Part shown: piece after piece, positions 13,801-26,506 of the stretch
Layout of the letters: each line of letters begins with the position of its first letter
Numbering within the stretch: the first letter of the stretch is position 1
Source: Turbatrix aceti
Lineage: Eukaryota > Nematoda > Chromadorea > Rhabditida > Panagrolaimidae
Assembly (NCBI GenBank): GCA_963969345.1
Contig: OZ017769.1
Span: 4,839,725-4,903,724, forward strand
DNA: 64,000 bases
Direction: 5' to 3'
Translations under genes and position numbers: made by a program
Notes under the pieces: model-generated
What the model saw: the letters and a program-made list of their open reading frames with translations, nothing else
Told to the model about the DNA's origin: nothing
The model's database searches: none

Positions 13801-15632
13801 GCTTGGTGCGTAATAAACTCATTAAGTTTATTTTCCGTAATACATAGCCTATCGTCCTGCCCTCCCTCCTACCCTTCCTATGCTGCGAGCCGCCGCTGCC
13901 AACGTCAGCCATGATCCAAATATCCAAATAAATAAATATCTCCTGAAGGAATGCGAACGGCCAACGAACGCGGATTCTGTAAAAAAAAGATGGGGGCAAT
14001 AAAATATGTTAAGCCAGGACAAATGAGCGACAAATTAAGAACTGGCAACCAGAGCTAAAATAAAAGGGGGGACGTTAAGAAATATGTACACGAGGCGCGG
14101 AAAAGCAGCTGGTGGCGGTTATTAACCAACTTTCGCCTCCTACTCATAATAGGCTCTTAACACATCACATCAATTTGCCTGAAATGAACAAGTCAGCAAA
14201 CACGCGGGAAATTAGCGATTCACACGCCCGCCCCAAAGCCTCCAGCAAAAGCTAGAATCTGCAGCTGTTCTCATTACATTGCCGACCGGCTTAATAAAGC
14301 AATGAATTAGAATTAGAGTCCCTTCTCTGATATCACCTTCGTCTGAGCGGGGTTCAAACTCTTTTTTTTTCACAGTTCGTGCGCCAAACACGACAGACGT
14401 CAGTGCCGAAAGCGCATAGACTTGGATAATCAAAGATAATCCCAAATAACCCTGTCGGCTTTTTTTTTTCACGGAAAAAATCACTCACCAACTGAACGCG
14501 CTGGACGTGTTTGTCGGTGCGCATGTGAAGCTGGAAGTTGGCCTTCAGGTTGGTGTTGTACGGGCAGAGGAAGCACTGGAACGTGCCTCCGTGAGCGGTG
14601 ACATCCGCCGGCGATGTCGTCGAGCGATCCACGTTCAGGTGATCGAAGAGCTCGTTGAGGGAAGCTGTCGTGAACGTGCCGCAGACCAGGCAGTGAAAAG
14701 GCTTGTCGTCGGAAGGATCGACCGACGGCACTCCGGATGATGGGTTGACTGAAGACGAAAAAATGTGATTAGACCGAACAATTTTGAAGAACAATATTTT
14801 TAAAAAACTTACATCCGAGTCCGATGTTGGCAGGCATTTCCTGAACAGCGTGGAGGTGTTTGTCGGATTGCATGTGGATGCTCAGATTGCCCTTGGTCGT
14901 CGTAGAATAGTTGCAGATCGAGCAACGAAATGGCTTGTATCCGCACGAGTATGTTTCACCTCGTGCTAGTTTGGGATGAGGTAGGTTCTGGATACAGTAG
15001 ACACACGTGATCTAAAAAGAAAAAAACATACAAGAGAGAAAAAAAAGAGAAAAACAGGCGATTTTAAGTACGATATTATTATACATACAAAATTACGATA
15101 TCAAAATCGTAAATTGCACTTGACACGAAAAGTGCCATTGAACTGGTCTTGAAACGAAAAAAAAAATTACGCAGTCAAGTGCCATTGATATGGTCCTGAC
15201 ACGAAAAAAAAGGGAACGAACGTAAACAATTTTGGCATGGTCGAACTGTTTTCATTTTGTTTTTTTTTGCTTTTTGCTTTGTTTTTTGTGCATTGAACTC
15301 ACCTCAACGTCCGGATGCTTGTCCTTGAGGTGGTTCTCCAGGGCCTCCTGGTACTTGTAGTGCCAATTGCACTTTGGGCATTTCAGCGTCTTTGTGCTGT
15401 TTCGCGACTGTTGTTGCTGAAGCCCGGAGGATCCGTTATTTCCTGACTGCGCGGTGGTGACGGTGACCTGTTGTTGGTGCTGGAGGACAGATCCGTCGAA
15501 GGCAAAGACCTTCATGGGATCCAGGAAGCCGAGAGGATTGATGAAACGGGAGCCATCGTTAAAGATGGACAGCGCGGGAGTCGTCGGCGAGTCCTGCGAC
15601 GCTGTAGGACTCGTCGTCAACAGATCAGCCAT
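1883..15632 (-). CDS. zfh-2: zfh-2-like (ZFHX3/4-type) multi-zinc-finger homeobox protein, N-terminal part
   Basis: Partial gene. Exons 5' to 3' are 15303-15632, 14813-15011, 14489-14748, 10744-10883, 8785-9107, 8689-8724 (36-nt microexon), 4514-4735, 3318-3705 and about 1883-2510. All phases agree and give about 842 residues. It encodes at least eleven C2H2 fingers. Diagnostic ZFHX signatures are [17 protein letters not shown] in exon 1, [18 protein letters not shown] in exon 2 and [19 protein letters not shown] with LRSVAHQ in exon 9. Several fingers span introns, for example CRPC/CQSANH and [12 protein letters not shown]. Ser/Asp/Glu-rich linkers separate them. ZFHX proteins are nuclear transcription factors with several homeodomains. 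None is seen here, so they should lie left of position 1. The start at 15632 is the first ATG of the first recognisable exon; a further 5' exon cannot be excluded. The last donor is uncertain (GTTGGT after 1883 or GTGAAA after 1897). Confidence 0.9.
2511..3317. other. intron 8 of zfh-2-like gene, nothing else seen
   Basis: About 0.8 kb with polypyrimidine tracts and a CATCATCAT run near 2683-2720. No additional exon that keeps the flanking phase was recognised. Confidence 0.6.
4736..8688. other. intron 6 of zfh-2-like gene, about 4 kb
   Basis: Long intron between the 36-nt microexon and exon 7. It is AT-rich with many short homopolymer runs, and short open frames on both strands show no recognisable domain. 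A doubled TTTTTACCCTCCCGG motif lies just beyond the exon at 4427-4489, in the following intron. Confidence 0.5.
9108..10743. other. intron 4 of zfh-2-like gene
   Basis: About 1.6 kb without a recognisable exon. It contains an AATG microsatellite at 10171-10200 (ATGA-type repeats). Confidence 0.55.
10171..10200. repeat. AATG microsatellite
   Basis: Short run of GAAT/ATGA units interrupted once by TATGAATG. Intronic. Confidence 0.8.
12186..13187. mobile_element. foldback (long inverted repeat) element inside zfh-2-like intron 3
   Basis: Arms 12254-12537 and 12829-13112 are inverted copies of each other: 284 bp with only three differences (around 12325-12341). They are separated by a 291-bp AT-rich centre. 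Weaker inverted similarity continues outward through a GCGCGC tract to CACTGCATGCGC at about 12197 and its complement near 13170. Each arm carries one open frame along its length (about 80-90 codons, ending VYKKQIT at the inner side), followed directly by a GTGAG splice-donor-like sequence, as if a piece of a coding exon had been captured. No transposase is present. The element could be a non-autonomous foldback or MITE-like element, or a one-off inverted duplication. The near identity of the arms indicates recent origin. Confidence 0.75.
15125..15212. repeat. imperfect direct repeat in intron 1 of zfh-2-like gene
   Basis: GTGCCATTGAACTGGTC and GTGCCATTGATATGGTC, each followed by TTGA/CTGACACGAAAAAAA-type sequence, repeat with a spacing of about 50 bp. 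Confidence 0.6.
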
Positions 15633-17420
15633 GTTTATGCTTTTTTTAGGCGATTGAGGTCATCACTGATGTGAGGTGGGTTGGAGTGTTGGTCGCGTCT
15701 GAAAATTAATCATTTCTGTAAAAGATAAAAAATTACGCGCAGCGCGGGACAGTATCAAAAATTTTATTCATCACAGAAAAAAAATATTTATTGATTGCAG
15801 TGATTTCTTTTATTTATGAGTTTTGAAATCCAGAGCTGCCAATTTTTTTCGCGCAACTGAAAAACAACCTCGCGACCTTTCTGGCAACGGTTTCACCATC
15901 CTAGCAACATTTGGGACACGCGCCTGCTTGCACTTGCGAAAGAACTTCCACGACAACACAGCCTACATATCTGTGAAGGGGCAATTGAAATAATTTAGCT
16001 ACTGTATAATACTAGTGGCGGTATTTACAGCCAGCCAGCCGCCACGGGCCAACCAAACTTTGTCCATCGTATGTATAATTTGGCAATGGCAATTTGTGTC
16101 CGCAAATTTGTACGCCTATGAATTTGGTATTATTTTCCCTCCCCAAAAAAAGACATAATAATTTTTCCTTTTTCTTTTGGCCGGGGTCGTTGTCCTCCGT
16201 TTCATTTCACAAAATTATGATATACATGGCCATTGTCGTCGATTTTCCTCTTTTCGAGTGTTGTGTAACTAAAACATGCGCCCGGGAGTATTTAGCCATA
16301 GGACGAGAGGAGGGGAGGGGGCTCAACTCACTTCCGGGCCGGCATAATCATCATCGTCGTCATTTTCGTTCTCTTTTCCCAAGCCGAGCCGAGTCCTTAG
16401 CAAATAGGTAGCCCCCCCTCCTATTGGGCTGCAATTACATCACACAAGAATTATGGCATACGGACGTCACTAGTTTCCCTGGTTTCCCCTCCTGGACGGG
16501 AGGGGGGGGGGGGGGTTCCTAATGGGTCACGCCGGAAACTGAACAGAAAATAGTACATATGTACATTCTGATGATATTTAAATATTTTTAGACATCAGAA
16601 TCAACGCGTACTGTAGAAACTTGATAGGAAGCGAAACGATCTCAGGATTAAGATTAAGGTGGATAGGCGCCGATTAATGAAAAACCAGTCGACGGATAAA
16701 TATCATACGGACCTACACAGAATAACTTGTACGGTCGGTCAGAAACACAAAATTAGTGGGCATGTTTGGCGATGATGGAATTGGATTGGTCAGTGAGTGA
16801 TTTTGTGCAGAGAACTTTCGCGCGGAGACGATCGCGTCCGATTGTCAATGATCCAAAAAAGAATTGAATTGAATTGAATTGTAATGTAACGGCTGTGTAA
16901 TGCTGCGCCAATTTACAGAATGACAATAATTGGTCATTTCGGTCAATTGAAACGAATAATTTGTTCATGGGAACAGCGCTTTTTTTCTTCTCTATTTTTT
17001 TCGCACATCTCTCGTTTTTTGCGCAGTCATTTGAAAAAGTCTTGTAATCGACCTTTGACAAACGTCGTCAATCGCCGCCTGTCTAGAAAAACGCCTGTTA
17101 GGCGAGGAACCCCCACTTTTGGTGTTGTTCCATCGCGGGGGGCGGAGAGGTGGGTGTGAGTGACCGAGAGGCGTGAGTCCTTCAATAAGGGTATCCAAAT
17201 GTGTCCGCTCATCGTTTAGGATCATGAACAGATTGCCCGTGAACAAATTGACTCTTTGCGTGCCGAAGTATCATAAAATTAATACATATTTTTTATTTGT
17301 GATTAAGTTGGAAAAAAGAGTCATGAAGGGCGCGAAGGCGCATCTCGCTAAAGACTCAAAGAACTTAGAGGCATCTAAACATCTACAGCAGCGCGAACCG
17401 AACCGCCGAAGAGCCCGCGG

Positions 17421-17462
17421 GGCTAAAGACTGTCGTCCTTGTTCGGATGACAGTCCTTAGCC
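17421..17462. other. hairpin, 18-bp stem with 6-nt loop
   Basis: GGCTAAAGACTGTCGTCC pairs with GGATGACAGTCCTTAGCC. There is one mismatch and one G-T wobble across a TTGTTC loop. Function unknown. Confidence 0.6.
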
Positions 17463-18214
17463 ACCACAAACAAGCTTGTTGCCTCCTCTCCCATCCACCG
17501 GAGTGAGCCTATCTACAGGGAGGGAGAAAGAGCAAGGCGTGAGGCTGTGAAAAGTGAATTAACGCAAAGCGGAAAACGAGCGAATGAAAATTGGGCAAAT
17601 TCGGGAGCCCGCGCGTCCGCCGAGTCTGCGTGGCTCTGCCTCCTCCTCTCGCGTGTATGTGTGTGTCCGAAGGAAAGAGGCAGTGGAAGGAAACTGTAAT
17701 TGGGCGTCGCGTCAATGCAGCCTCACTACAACGGCCTCGGACTTTTCGAGATTCTGCCCGACAAAAATTGTCCAATTGCAGAAAATGAAAAATCGCCTAA
17801 CGAGCTAGCTCTCCTCGCTCTTTTTTTTCCACGCCTTTTTTGCTACCGTATTCTCTTTCCTGCAGACAATTACAAACAGACAACGCCGTGGTTCGTCCTG
17901 GAAAGTGCAGAGCGCGTGAGGAGGAGAAAGCACGCTTATCTCTATCCTCACCTGTCTCAGACAACCCAGGTGAGGCCAGTCCGTGCTTTTCTGTGCGTTC
18001 TCAAGCCTGCTTCGTCACCGGTCCGGCATTAATAAGCGCTAACTTTGTAACTAATTCAAACACATGATAAACAACAAACAACAATCACACACGCTGGACT
18101 TGATGAAAAGGTGACAAACGAATGAGCATGTCTGCGCAATTACGTTTCTCACTACGGATTCCACCTTTCTACGGCCTCAAAAGACTGTTGTTTTTATCCT
18201 CAAACGAACCTGAC

Positions 18215-18272
18215 GCTCCCGTGGAGGCTGTATAGAACTGTCGCGCAGCCAGACTACAGCCTCCACGGGAGC
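18215..18272. other. hairpin, perfect 18-bp stem with 22-nt loop
   Basis: GCTCCCGTGGAGGCTGTA and its exact complement TACAGCCTCCACGGGAGC flank 22 nt. The size of stem and loop is compatible with a small-RNA precursor or a minimal inverted-repeat element. Confidence 0.6.
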
Positions 18273-20889
18273 AGTGACTTACCTACTTAGTGGCATCTAC
18301 TTCAAAACAGCCTTCTTTCTCCCCCAATGAGACTGTTAGCCGGCATACGAGCCTGCACAGGCGGGCATTAACTTAGTTAAACACGGTTAATGTCTTAGTT
18401 AGCGGGTACGGCGGGGCCTCAAGGAATGGTAATAAGTAACGGGGCGTTTTGCCGTGCCATTTAAAGACATTACCATTAGGAGCATATTTGCGAGAGTCAT
18501 AATTTGCACCTTGGCCGTCCGTGATGGCTCTGCGCAGCAGTCTAGGGGTGCCCTAATCACCTGGCACGGTATCCTGACGTCACAGCGCTCGCACTTCTCG
18601 TTTCCCCTGATCGCCTCATTCCGTCTTCCTAGAACCCCTCTCCTCACATTGTCGACATCGTCGACGTCGTCTCCGATGTCGTCGTATGATACAATAGTGA
18701 GCGCGTTTGCTTTGTTGTTTTCGTTTCCCAAAATTGGCAAAAATAATGTGTTAGGGGTTTGTGCGTGTAAAGTGTGCTCGTCGGCTACTCCGTATGTGTC
18801 GAGATAAAATTCATGTACACATCCATGCACCAAGCACAAAAATTAGTTCATCATCAGCATGAAATTTAAATTTGATCAAATTAAACGACTAGAACTAGAA
18901 GCTTGCCGCATCCGAGGCTTAGGCTACGGGATGTGTGTTCGTCAAAAGTTTTTGAGTGCGTGCGCGTGTTGTTAGTTAGATATAAAAATTGGACAAACGC
19001 AAAATGGGAAAATTTGATTGACGAATGATGATGACAAAGTGCCGAAAATTAAGCGCTTCGATGAAGGCGCAATGCAACGGGGCAGGAGGAGAAACGGTCG
19101 CCTCTGCATCACAGGCAATAACAAAAAAATTGTCCTAACAACGTAACGAACAAACAACAAATGAACGAACACGCCGCGGCTTCGTAGGCATCGTAGGCCT
19201 TTTTTGTTGCCCGACACGAAGGGTACAGGATTCAGGGTTGGGGTTTCAGAGATCTTTAATGATGAAAAAAAAATACAAGGTTGGACAAGGCGTTAGATCA
19301 GGCAGACGGGCTTTATGAAGGCAAATGAGCATGAAGCGATGCGCCGGGGTCGATCCATTACGCAAACGAGCTCAACTTAGACCCTCCAAACAATTCAAGC
19401 TGCATTCATCCAGCGGCGGCAAATTAGTCGACGATAATGCGCGCGAAGAGTCATAATGCACGCATAAGCCAATTCATAGCCTTCAAAGGGAAAGGGAACG
19501 AACGAACGAACGCCTCGGCTGGCAGATTTATCTCCCGGCCACCAGCCACCGGCGACCGGCCACAGAAGGGGGAGACGAATTGCCCAACTTGGGGGCGGCT
19601 TGGATTAAGTCATCTCGCTAATTGTCGATGTCTGCACGGATGCAAACATCGACATAGGCTCTGAGCCCCCCCCCCCCCAACGAAGGAGGCCGCGATCGAT
19701 TGAGTGATCAACAGGCAACACACGGGACTAATTAGCAGTCATAGATCCATCCAGTTAGACGGCCAAAGGCTCGGGAGACAAACTCGTGTACATAATTATC
19801 ATCTTCTATTTCATCCCCCCCCCTTCTTTTCGCTTGTTCCCGTCGAAGGGGTGTCAGATTACCTATCATAGGCGAAAAAAGTAGGCAATCTCTCCGGTGG
19901 TGATCACACCAACGTCCAACGTCGTTGGCAACGTCGAATTGAGGGGGTCTGACATGGACCGACCTTCTCACATGCGGCACAACAACAACCTATTGCTGTA
20001 ACTGTCGCTGACCCCAGCGGTCATCATCACACCCCAGAAAACCCACAAAAACAAAAAAAAAAGCAAGTTGTCTTTTTTCCCGGAGACAGTTAACGACCGA
20101 GATATATGTATATATGTACGCAAGAGGCCAGAGCGCTCATTGCCGCCGCCGATGCTAACTAACTCCCCCATCAGCATCGGTGGCGCTGCTGCCAACTCCT
20201 TGGTTCGGTCCGCCGCGTGCGATACCAGTCAGTCGGCGGCTACACACAGTAAATTTGTTTAAAAACCCCGACGCGCAAATTGGCGCGCTAGAATCAATTA
20301 CAAATTACCAACAAAATAGTCTTAGCTAGGCAAGTTAAGCAATTGGGGAAGGGGCCATGAGCTGCCGCTTCTTGAACGCTAGGGAATGTAGATATACGCC
20401 GGATTTGGCTGGGTTTTTTTTTTTTTTTGAAAAAAATTTTTTTCTTGAGATGAGAAGCGACTTTGGGGGTGGAACATGGGATGCAGAAGCCAGTGAAAAA
20501 AGGCTCACCTCCATCGTAGCGGTGGTGCTCACTTCAGATATGACGGGGACACGTAACTTGCAAAGGCTGAAAAAAGTCATTAGCTCATTTCTCATTTCAC
20601 GGCATCTCCGACGAACAAGTGAAATTTTTTCACGTAATAAGGCGCAAACAGAGTCGTTAACAACGCGTCGTTAAGGCGATTCCCATTCCCACGAATTAAG
20701 AGTACGGCTAATGGCAATCGGTGCATTCTGCATTCAACATCGCCTTTCTTTGCTAATAATCGCGCTGCCAGGCTGATTAAACTTTGTTTACTCCGTGGAT
20801 GCAAACAAATAACCAACCACCTGTAATGTGGTGCCTGGGATACATGGCTGCAGCCCAGGTAGGCGGGAGTCATCGGGCTGAGACAAAAA

Positions 20890-21210
20890 GACAAAGGCAA
20901 ACGAACGTGAACAACTTTGTCCACGTTCGCGAACAAACACTGGCCTAATTTTGTTAGTTTAGGCAGAAATACGTGTTCTGCTTTTTGTAACAGTCTTCCC
21001 ACACTTTTTTAAAGCTAAAGCCAAGCGACTTTTTTTTGTCGTTTTTTAATCAAAAACATCGTTTTGACTTCATTTTTTTTCAGTAAATCCAAAATTTGTG
21101 GCCTATTTTGTTCGTTTTATCTGTTCAAAAAATTTTTAAATGTTTGTGAACGAATTCAAAATTTAGTAAAATTTTAAATTCGTTCGCCAACACGAACGTT
21201 CACCCATCTC
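20890..21210. repeat. dispersed GTTCG(C/T)GAAC palindromic repeat family, copies 1-2
   Basis: Two patches rich in CGAACG, GTTCGCGAAC and TTCGTTCG (about 20900-20945 and 21110-21205) resemble patches at 28360-28515 and 47080-47350. Confidence 0.45.
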
Positions 21211-24200
21211 TGATGTTGACACCGGGAGAAAGACCCAAAATGGCACTCATTCATTCCCCGGGGTGACGAGACGAGTCACGTCCATCGAAGAAGACGAAGG
21301 CGACAGTCTAGCGAGTTAGAGTAGCCTTCCAAGCGGGAGGATTGCTCCGCGACAAAGTTGACGGTCCAAAAATGTTTGTTTTGTTTAATGAAGAAAATTT
21401 TAATTAATTTGATTACAAAACCGCCGCCCATCCCCACGCGCTGGGCAGGCTAGGCTAGCAGCAACGGCAACAGCAACAGCGGTCGTGTCACGCTCGCTGG
21501 TCGGTGCCGGTGCCGGCGCCGAAGTCAGTCGTCGCCAAACTTTTTTGGCGACTCTATCCCTTCCTGGCATGTTCATAGCCGTCGGCTAATCACCGCCGGC
21601 CTCCCTTTTTTTCCAATCCGGGCAGGGCCGCCACCTGCAGTCCTCCTACCGTACCCCACCTAGGGGAGGGCGATGAGGGCAAGGGCGTCAACGCCGACAC
21701 CTGTTCTCCCACCACCGCCCCTCTGTCTCGCCCGACTGACACCAATTTCGCCGGATTGCCTAAAAAAACAAATCACCAATCAAAATGCACTGGCAGGCAG
21801 TTTTTCTTTTTCTTCCCCCGACAGAGAAGAGTCCATTAGATAAGCGCGCGCGCGCAAGTTGGTTGGCTCGGCTCTTGTGAAGCTGCCGACCAAATTAAGA
21901 TAAATAAATCGGGCCATCCATTAAATAAGGCCCACAACAACTTTGAGAGCGGGCTGATGCTTTTGTGTTTATTGTTTTTTTGGTCGTCTTAAGTATACTA
22001 ATAGCCCCATAGCATAAATAAGGAAGGATTGGGGAGCATTGATCGGAGGGGGGAGGGCCACAGGTGTCTGACTAAATATCTTTTTTATGTAAAAAATTCC
22101 TGGAAGGTATAGTACGTCAAAGGAATTTATATATATTTATTTCCTTGGTGGTATGCAAAAAATGGAAAACAAAATAAATAAGTAAATAAGTGACGACGAT
22201 TGCAAAGTCGGAAGGAAGCAAAATAAGGAATTTGGATATTGTCGTTATTAGGCACCGATGAACCCCCACCCACCCCGCCCCGTTCAGACAAACGGAGAAG
22301 AAAAGAGGAGGCTCGGCACGGCGAAGAGACAAAAACGCACCAGAAATGAGGCAATCGTTTCGGAAACCTTTTTGAAGTGCATTTTGACACCAGATGATTA
22401 CAATATGGCCATCGCTCTGTTTTTGAAGACGTTCTGAGACATCTTTTAAATTTGCAATTATTATAATAGCATTAGTCCTATCGCCTACAAGACACGTCGG
22501 GGGTACGGTGGCTTTTGTTGAGCCGTGAGCCGTGAGCCGTGGGCCGTGATTGACGGTGTCCACCTGGAAACTAAGCGGGGGCTTTTGTTTTCCCCCCGGG
22601 GCAGTCAGCCGTGCATATGCCCGTGCATTTTGATAGGTTTTCCCGCATTAACACGTTGATTAATAAAAATGATATCTAATTTGGGAAAAAAAAGCTTTGG
22701 ATCACGAACAGCTACGAAAAAGTAATTATCCCCTGTTTTTCCCTGCAGGAGAAGGCAGGAAGGCATCCGTAACAGTCAAAATAGGATGAGTGTTGTCCTC
22801 CGGCGCAAAGCCTGAAAATCGGCGGCTCTCGATGATCTAGGCTTACCGGGCGCGTGGCGTGCTCGGCGTTAATCGCTTTCGCTCTGCCCATGGATTCCTA
22901 ATTACTAAAATCTCAGGGACTTTGTCTTAGACAGCCTGGAGTCTGCGAAAAGCGGAGCAAGGTAGGAGAAAAGCTACCGAATCAAAGCCCAAAGCGTTCC
23001 TTTGCCTCGGGCGAAGATGAAAAAAAAGACAAAAGGGCCCCGGTGTAGGTCGGGTCGAATCGCAAAGAGTGTCACTTTTTTTTGTCCAAAAAAGCCAGGA
23101 TGACAGAATTAAACGTCACCAAGAAAACAGGACGTTTAATTAAGCGCCACGAAGTCAATTAAACACGCACACGCTTAATTAGGAGGCAAATGAGACAACG
23201 GACACGAATTCACGTGGCTCGCGAGGATATGGCCCGAAAGAGACGTGCCAAAGAGCGTCCGCAACATTTTGAGCCTCGATTGAAGACAAACTGCCGAGGG
23301 CAAGCTGATTTTTTCTGCCAAAAAAACCAACCAGGTTGGAACAAAAAAATCCTCGGTAAAACAATAGGAATTTTTTTCTGCAAAGAAAAAAATCCAAAAC
23401 GTTCTGCAAAAAAAAAGTTCTGATGCTACTCGCAATTAGTCATCTTTCTCCTCCTCTTCGGTCATTTTTTTTCGGCGTCTTTTTGCCATTGCCTGTTTGT
23501 TGCCTGGAGCGGTGTCTACGACTCTTCCCGCGAGTTTTTGTAGCCTTTCGTGATTCAATGTTGTCTCTGCTTCGTTAATTAGATTAATTAACCGACTATG
23601 CGCAGGACTGCTCGCTTTTCACTTTCCCCGGCAGCGAAGAGAGTTGCGTGGATGCCGATGCAGTGCGCCATGGCCACAGGCTCAGTTCACACAAAATACC
23701 TAGGCTCCTGGCACGAAAATGTGAAAATCATATTTTTCGCTTCGAGATTCATTTTTTCGAAGAGAAGTACTGTAGGCTGGATACGGTAGGGTGATAAGCT
23801 TCGAAAGCAACAGTTAACACAATTACCGAAATGTGAATTTCAAATAGTCCTTCTTTTTGGGCTTAAAAAGAGGATTATAGCCAGTTTTGGCGCATTTTTG
23901 GGGTCCATACGAAGCCGAAAAGTGAAAAGTGGCAGAGGTGACTTTTGCCATGATTGCTTCGGCCTGGAGGGAGGGAGAGAGTGCCGTACGAGAGAAAGGC
24001 TTGCAATTAAGCGAATAGGCAGTCATTCCCGCCGCACACAACGACCACCACGGACCCCACCCCGGCAATAATCATAAATCAGACGCAAGAAGCACTTTTG
24101 CCCTTTCATTGCGCGGCAAATCGCAAAGCGAGTCGAGGCCAGACTCGGAAGAGGGGGAGGAGAACCTGTAGCGTGTAGCGCGGAGCGAACGCATACCAGC

Positions 24201-26506
24201 CTCGCCGTCAGCCGAAAAAAAACAGCTGTACCCATGCAACGGCACCGTTTGAAAAAAAATACAAAAAACAAACTTTGGAGAGTCAAACAGACAAAACAGG
24301 GGGAAAAGCGAGCCGCCGTCCGGACAAGTTGACTTACTAATCTGCGGCTGTGGACTCCGGATGGATGGAATGCCGGGGGGTAAACATGCGCAGTAACATG
24401 GAAAGAGACCCATCCAGCCAGCACGGAACAACCGAAGACGACATGTGTCGGACTCTGGGGCTGTCAGGAGTTAATTGCTATCATTAACGGCACGGGAACG
24501 GCAAAATGACGCCCTGCTCACGGGGGCTGGTTGTGATTATGGGCCGCGCCAGAGGGCACACGCAGCGGATGGCACAGTCAGTCGGCGTGCGTATGTATCA
24601 CCGAGTCCGACGCTAATGGGCAACTACGGTGGCCGCGACCGCGGCAATCGCGCGTAATAACAGCTCATATTCGAGAACCGAGCCTTTTTTTCACCGACTA
24701 ACGATGATTCAAACAAAATTTGTCAAAAGAATGTTTTCAAGGGTCGACGCAAAAAAAAATCTTGTTGTTGTCGTGTCGAGACAATTATCCTCTTAAAAAG
24801 TTTATCGAAATCGCGCGGGATAAGCGCAAATCGTTCTTTGGCAAAAAAAGATATTCATCGTTTTTTGATCCATCAGTTTATCTTTTTTTTTAAAATATTT
24901 ATAACTGTGCAGAATTTTAATTAGAGGATTTGCAAAGAGAGATGTGTAGCGCGGGGACTTGCAAAAAAACACAAAAACTTCTCGAGGCCTATCCTACCGG
25001 CATCCATCCCGGTGCGTCTAATCCCAAAAATATCCGTTTAATTGTCTCAAACGTCTGGCTACGCCGCGACAGGCCCCGTCGGCGGCGACAATGGTGTAGC
25101 CAAAACCAATGTTGACATAATTATTGCTAACTCAGAAATGGACCGGTCGTTGCAGTGCGGTGCATGTATGTATCGGTTAGCACGATCCCAGGCAAGGTAA
25201 ATATTAATTAGAAAGCTATCCAATTACCCAGGATACTACTCATTTCACTCGCAGTCTGTGTACGTGCCGGCGCGGTGCATTGTGGTGGTGGAGGCACCTT
25301 TCCCACCGGGTCCTGATGAATCTCCCCTCCCCTCCCTCCCCACTTCCGAAACAGGTCTGCGCCATGCCATGCCATGCCATGCATTTGGAAGAAGCCGGGA
25401 CTACGCCCAATTACTCCCGTGTAGTTTATCTGGCTGGCACGGCAACTCATTATATTTATTTATTCTATTTTGAAAAACAAATAAACATACGGATTTGTTT
25501 TTTTTTGGTTTTAACGAACCTGGATGAGGTGGTCTACGTGAAACTATGTACAGATGCCGAATGTTGATGTCGGACGGGCCAAGGAGCAGTTTCCACGGCT
25601 GTAGTTGTAGTTCGGAGTTCGGTGGGTCCAAGGAAAAAATGATACAGGACCTGACGCCATTTGAACACTTTCGAGGTGTCCAAAAAAAATCCGTTGGCGA
25701 TATCTGCGGTTTTTCCCAACGCCTCGGGGAGCATCTGTGATTAATTAACCCTTTGCTTTATTTGATCCACTCGGATACTTAGTTAGTTAGACTCCTTCTA
25801 ATTGAAAGCGAGTAATTAACGGTCACATGCTTCTTTTTTTATGTGGCACCCCCTCCGCCACATGTTATCGTTTGTTTCATCGTCACGAGTCCGAGACTCT
25901 TCCGCCAACAGGTGCACAGCCGCCGGAGGGGTGCATCCTGCATCGTCGCCCCGACGACGACGATAACAAAATCGACGCCACCACCTCTCCGGAATCTGCG
26001 GGAAGGTGCCTGTGCATTTGTAAGCGTCCCGCATGCCCGCCAGGTCTAGGTCGTTTATTAATGGAGCGGCCGGCGACAGTATGTACATAGTAGCACGACG
26101 GATGCGAATCCTATTCTCATCACCAACGGGAACGAGCTGAGCTGCGTGTCATCAGAAATTCAAAAATTAATTTTCATTGCGCCGCGCTTGGCAACCGACA
26201 AATTTGGGAGCAAAGCAAAATATTATTTGATGACTTTTAGCCCAACTGAGTGAATATAAGCGACAATTGCCGACTCTCCTGTCCCTGGTAACGATCAAAG
26301 TCTTCGGGAGCGGCAACTGGCAACCCTTCTGGTTACGTTCTAATTTATGAAAGTCCCGAAACCCCAAAAGGCGGGGAACAATCGCCAAAAATGAGGCAAA
26401 CAACTTTTTTCCAGTCCGATCAAGTTCATTCTGATCAACAACGGCACTCGTCGCTCGCTCGCGAAACGCGACGCCGGCCATGAGGCTATGTACAAAAAAA
26501 TGTCAC

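Larger units (their letters stand above)
15633..26506. other. 10.9-kb gene-less region upstream of zfh-2-like gene
   Basis: No gene model that splices consistently was found on either strand. It holds homopolymer runs (poly-G at about 16499-16516, poly-C at about 19666-19679 and 19816-19823), two strong hairpins (17421-17462, 18215-18272), part of a dispersed GTTCG(C/T)GAAC repeat family (20890-21210) and clusters of TAATTA-like motifs at 23.1-23.6 and 25.2-25.8 kb. A large empty 5' flank next to a developmental transcription factor suggests distal regulatory DNA; this is inference. Confidence 0.5.
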
